28,101 nt of DNA from an uncultured Porphyromonadaceae bacterium. GTDB taxonomy: Bacteria > Bacteroidota > Bacteroidia > Bacteroidales > Muribaculaceae. Location: positions 1 to 28,101 of the forward strand of contig CAMWLX010000007.1 of the NCBI GenBank assembly GCA_947175225.1, given 5' to 3'. The translations under genes and the position numbers were made by a program. Positions 25,455-28,101 of this stretch are shown piece after piece. The notes beneath the pieces are model-generated. The model searched no databases. It saw only the letters and a program-made list of their open reading frames with translations, and had not been told where the DNA came from. The number at the start of each line of letters is the position of its first letter. The stretch's first letter is position 1.

Positions 25455-25784
25455 TTAGTGTCTACACCACTTACATTCCTCACTCCTCAACTCTCCGCTT
25501 TTTTTTTGGAATCCTATCCTCGATCCATGGTTTCGGTTAAGATATTCGTCCTTGCAGAAATCCTTTACCTGAGATAAGGTCGGTATCTTTCCTGAAACTA
25601 CATACTCGATCTTGCATTTCCTTGCTACATTCTCTATCTGTCCTCCGGTAAAGTCATATTCTCTTGCAATTTCCAGACACTCATCGTAGTTTATCTCCGG
25701 AAGCATCGACTGCCATATTGAATGCCGTGTTTCGATACCGGGTTTGGTGAACTCTATTTTGAAGAGGAACCGACGGTCAAATGC
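25455..25784 (-). pseudogene. C-terminal fragment of an AAA+ ATPase
   Basis: A frame that is clearly the end of an AAA+ domain: WAFDRRFLFKIEFTKPGIET (arginine-finger/sensor region), then SMLPEINYDECLEIAREYDF and TGGQIENVARK (the C-terminal lid), then an IGFQKK tail. The annotated-style ATG gives only 83 aa (25455-25706), but homology extends upstream to about 25784 with no start codon. Walker A and B are absent. It overlaps the end of the 151-aa frame in another register. It is most likely the 3' half of an ATPase gene that suffered an internal deletion. Confidence 0.65.
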
Positions 25785-26209
25785 CCAAAGATTCCTTTTA
25801 CTAACAATTCGTGACTCCCGGACTGCAGTTCGTAGGAAACCAATTCCAGTTCTTCTTCATTTTCAAACCAAGAATTTATCTCTTCAAGAGTCAGACCCTC
25901 CGCGTCATCTCCTGCGTATCTTGCATAGTCTGAAACAGCCATCAACAGCAAAATCTGCGCTGATTCTGAATGAAGTGCCTTAACCGTCCTGCATAAAGTC
26001 AACTGCATATTGGCTTCTGCAAGCTGAAGGATCCAACGGTGATTTTCCGAAGTAGGAATATTGCAATCCTTCCCTTCGTTGCTTACATAACGGGTAAGAC
26101 GGTCTACAAAAGCCTGTTCTGTTAGTCCTTCGATTTTCTCAGGTTCAAACTCCCTGTTGTGGCGGAAAGCGTTGATAACTCCGTATACGAGTTTGAATCC
26201 GTCAAACAA
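25754..26209 (-). CDS. Probable N-terminal fragment of an AAA+ ATPase
   Basis: 151 aa from a TTG start preceded by GAAAGAGGTG. Mostly helical, with a winged-helix-like part near the end (QILLLMAVSDYARYAGDDAE, then LTLEEINSWFENEEELELVS and YELQSGSHELLVKGI). That layout resembles the N-terminal part of Bacteroidales AAA+ ATPases that precedes the Walker A region. The last residues (GHLTVGSSSK) are read out of frame from sequence that codes for the AAA C-terminal part in the other register. It starts 46 nt after the 235-aa gene. It may still be translated, but it has no catalytic core. Confidence 0.45.
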   Translation of the reverse strand: MFDGFKLVYGVINAFRHNREFEPEKIEGLTEQAFVDRLTRYVSNEGKDCNIPTSENHRWILQLAEANMQLTLCRTVKALHSESAQILLLMAVSDYARYAGDDAEGLTLEEINSWFENEEELELVSYELQSGSHELLVKGIFGHLTVGSSSK

Positions 26210-26255
26210 GACACCTCTTTCTCTGGCCGCGCAAGGATAGATCCATTTCTTGTCT

Positions 26256-26963
26256 CTATATTAACTCGAACAGTTTTAACAGGTCGATGAAGCATATCTT
26301 AAGTGTCGGCTTGACAGTCACGCCATGCAGCGTCAACGCGGCACAAGCATGGCTTCCGGTCATGGGATTACCTGATATATAGTATATAGGCAATCCGTTT
26401 TTCTCAACAGACATTTCCCTACATTTACGCCAGAACTCGACATATACTCCTAAAGTCGGTACACTCCTTGTAAAACATGTCTTACCGCAATAGACAGGTG
26501 CAAGAAACATCCTGCTGTCGTTGAGTATTACATCGGCATTATCAAGGAATAGATTTACATTGCTGTAAAACAGCTGTCTGTCTGAGTTCTTATCTATTCC
26601 ATAATCCACAGCTACATGGCTGGCCGGATAGCAAGGGAGAATCGTACCATCAAGAAGTTTGATCTCTGGTTTGTCTACAAGCACTTTGCATAGGCATACA
26701 AGCTTGTAGATGACTCTTTCCATATCGCTATTTTTGTATGCCAAGGCTGCCGCCTCATAGACATCCATTCCCTGGGACTCTTTCGCTTTATAGTCGATGT
26801 GTATTATTCTGGTGGATTTATCAAATTCAACCTTGCTAAACCCATGTTTCTCAGCCATTTTATTCACAACATCGATTTGCTCGAAAACCGGTGTAAGATC
26901 AGAGGTATCGGGAAGTGTCTCTTCAAATATGTATGGCGACTTGATGCTTTCTGTTATCTCCAT
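26256..26963 (-). CDS. Hypothetical protein (235 aa)
   Basis: Soluble, no signal peptide. Notable are a Cys-containing central part (VIYKLVCLCKVLVDKPEIKL), NVNLFLDNADVILNDSRMF, and a Gly/Ser stretch near the end (YYISGNPMTGSHACAALTL). Family not recognised. Its start overlaps the end of the 102-aa exported-protein gene by 41 nt, so the two are probably coupled. It precedes the ATPase remnants and may have worked with the intact ATPase. Confidence 0.65.
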   Translation of the reverse strand: MEITESIKSPYIFEETLPDTSDLTPVFEQIDVVNKMAEKHGFSKVEFDKSTRIIHIDYKAKESQGMDVYEAAALAYKNSDMERVIYKLVCLCKVLVDKPEIKLLDGTILPCYPASHVAVDYGIDKNSDRQLFYSNVNLFLDNADVILNDSRMFLAPVYCGKTCFTRSVPTLGVYVEFWRKCREMSVEKNGLPIYYISGNPMTGSHACAALTLHGVTVKPTLKICFIDLLKLFELI

Positions 26964-27231
26964 ATAAATTTAATTTAAGCCTCATTACCTCATTCCACAC
27001 TGATTCGTAATTCTTCGTACCCGATTGATATATTTGCTTTAGTATGCCTTTTAACCGATTAGCTTCATCATAGTGAAATCGGTATGTTTCTTTTGGTTCT
27101 TCGTTCCCTTGCATGTCTATTCTGGCAACATATATATTCTTCACGACCTTTTGGCTGTATTCATTCAGTCTCTGTGCGTGTGAGGCAACAAAGGTCAAAA
27201 TCATCAGAAGCATAAAAATCATTCTTTCCAT
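26923..27231 (-). CDS. Small exported protein (102 aa)
   Basis: Clear N-terminal signal peptide, MERMIFMLLMILTFVASHAQ, with probable cleavage after SHA. The mature part of about 83 residues is basic and has a YD-like segment, YRFHYDEANRLKGILKQIYQ. Likely periplasmic. It follows the 106-aa gene by 30 nt and overlaps the 235-aa gene by 41 nt. Function unknown. Confidence 0.65.
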   Translation of the reverse strand: MERMIFMLLMILTFVASHAQRLNEYSQKVVKNIYVARIDMQGNEEPKETYRFHYDEANRLKGILKQIYQSGTKNYESVWNEVMRLKLNLYGDNRKHQVAIHI

Positions 27232-27261
27232 ATCATTTTATTTTACAAAGAGATAACTTAT

Positions 27262-27582
27262 TCATTCAATATCATAAAATCTGTTGTCAGAGTCATATAG
27301 TGTCTCAAAATACAGAGATGCCTTAACATGGTAACATGGAACCACCCCCGTATCTTTCGGCTTGACTCCAAATGAAAACCGAGTCTCGCCTGTCTTGCTT
27401 ATTATCTTGTCTATAAGATGTCTTAAACCTACAAGCCGCATAAGATCTCCAAACTTTACGTACATTGGCCATTTGAAACAGAATTCTCTGCCAAAATGTC
27501 GGGCCTCCATGTATAGATCGACGTGGTTCCACATCAGCTCAGTCTCATAATGATAAGGTTTTTCGATCTTACGGGAATCCAT
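27262..27582 (-). CDS. Hypothetical protein (106 aa)
   Basis: Soluble, aromatic- and His-rich at the start (KIEKPYHYETELMWNHVDLY), then FCFKWPMYVKFGDLMRLVG, ending acidic (YDSDNRFYDIE). No signal peptide and no family recognised. It lies 38 nt after the 57-aa exported peptide and 30 nt before the 102-aa exported protein, on the same strand. Confidence 0.6.
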   Translation of the reverse strand: MDSRKIEKPYHYETELMWNHVDLYMEARHFGREFCFKWPMYVKFGDLMRLVGLRHLIDKIISKTGETRFSFGVKPKDTGVVPCYHVKASLYFETLYDSDNRFYDIE

Positions 27583-27620
27583 TCAGTCATAAGTTCCGGC
27601 ATACCGACCTCAAAAAAGAT

Positions 27621-27794
27621 TTAATAGGTAGCATTATCAGAGCCCGGATGAACGCTGCCGTCCACCTCCAGAAGGTCTGATATGACACGCTTGATAAGCT
27701 TTTGTCCGTCTGCATTTCTTTTGATTGACTGGCCACAGGCTATGCCAACTGAAGCGATAACAATCACTGTAAATAAAATGGTTCTTAATCTCAT
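27621..27794 (-). CDS. Small exported or lipoprotein peptide (57 aa)
   Basis: ATG to TAA. The N-terminus, MRLRTILFTVIVIASVGIAC, has a positive start and a hydrophobic core and ends in a possible lipobox (GIAC, Cys20). The mature part is about 37 residues (QSIKRNADGQKLIKRVISDL and a short acidic tail). First gene of the right-hand string, 40 nt downstream of a -7 box. Function unknown. Confidence 0.6.
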   Translation of the reverse strand: MRLRTILFTVIVIASVGIACGQSIKRNADGQKLIKRVISDLLEVDGSVHPGSDNATY

Positions 27795-27833
27795 AATTTC
27801 AACGACTTTATTATCTTTATCTCAACTGTGCTG

Positions 27834-27841
27834 CAAAATTA
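27834..27841 (-). promoter_or_regulatory. -7 box of the exported-protein string, next to the MITE
   Basis: TAATTTTG on the minus strand, 40 nt upstream of the 57-aa gene. It overlaps the left copy of the 10-bp direct repeat that flanks the mobile element. The position of the -33 element falls inside the inserted element, which has TTTAG but no TTTG there. Confidence 0.4.
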
Positions 27842-27957
27842 CTTTAATGTCACTAAATTAAGATAGTTTAAGACGCTTAATGACGCGCACGGAGTGCGCT
27901 AACTACATTGCTTGACGCCGTAAATTGGTCTTAATTTAGTGACATTGAAAATTACTT
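27835..27957. mobile_element. MITE-like element with 18-bp terminal inverted repeats and 10-bp target duplication
   Basis: Perfect 18-bp inverted repeats AATGTCACTAAATTAAGA (27846-27863) and its complement (27929-27946) bound a 101-bp unit. The 10-bp sequence AAAATTACTT occurs on both sides, one base away from each end (27835-27844 and 27948-27957), as expected for a target-site duplication. The interior is non-coding and contains a GC-rich hairpin (27885-27899, stem GCGCA/TGCGC). A 10-bp duplication is in the range known for IS4-type transposases; the mobilising element is not in the window. Confidence 0.7.
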
Positions 27958-28101
27958 CTAAGTATTGAGCTGAAGAAGTAGACATGCAAATCGTCAAAAG
28001 TTATACTAAAAATTTTTCATCAAAATTTCATTTCATCTGAATAGTGTTGAGTCTCGGCAGGTGGCGTTTTTCTGTGCGAAGTTACTGCGGACGGGAGGAA
28101 C
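27958..28101. other. Unassigned right edge
   Basis: About 140 nt beyond the MITE-like element with no supported gene on either strand and no repeat shared with the rest of the window. It probably belongs to the next gene's flank outside the window. Confidence 0.4.

Noticed and set aside
27846..27946. Inverted repeats as a transcription terminator
   Set aside because: The stems are 65 nt apart, no U-tract follows, and a 10-bp direct repeat flanks the unit, which fits a transposed element better.

Overview
This window looks like a Bacteroidales (Bacteroidota) accessory region, probably a defence island. The evidence is the moderately AT-rich sequence, the protein families, and several upstream elements that match the Bacteroidota promoter type (-7 box TAnnTTTG, often with TTG or TTTG about 16-20 nt upstream). 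Every supported gene is on the minus strand, so the biological order runs from high to low coordinates. No tRNA, rRNA or CRISPR array was seen.

Right flank (about 25.4-28.1 kb): a 101-bp MITE-like element with perfect 18-bp terminal inverted repeats sits between two copies of a 10-bp direct repeat, just upstream of the -7 box of a small gene string. That string encodes a 57-aa exported peptide, a 106-aa protein, a 102-aa exported protein and a 235-aa unknown. It ends in what looks like an AAA+ ATPase gene that has lost its catalytic core.

Core (4.86-25.37 kb): a short XRE-type regulator with a 9-bp inverted repeat over its promoter precedes a tightly packed gene string: SNF2 helicase with a PLD-like N-terminus, DUF4391 protein, type III methyltransferase Mod, type III restriction subunit Res, Sel1-repeat protein, AddB-like nuclease, and AddA-like helicase-nuclease. 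After a promoter-bearing gap come two paralogous HTH plus methyltransferase-fold proteins whose catalytic DPPF/Y motif has become DLPxS, and an unknown 418-aa protein coupled to them. My inference is that Mod/Res modify and cut DNA, SNF2 and DUF4391 are accessory factors, and the AddA/AddB pair degrades the DNA ends. Mod carries an in-frame amber codon at position 18, so modification may be lost, reduced or dependent on an internal GTG start.

Left flank (1-4.6 kb): an ADP-ribosylglycohydrolase with three small companion genes, a frameshifted gene for an exported protein, several decayed fragments, a hypoxanthine/uracil-DNA glycosylase pseudogene with two in-frame stops, and a second copy of the XRE-type regulator. 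That regulator overlaps an exonuclease III-like gene running off the window. The two regulators share a promoter layout with TTTCATTA half-sites, so both ends of the island may be under related control.
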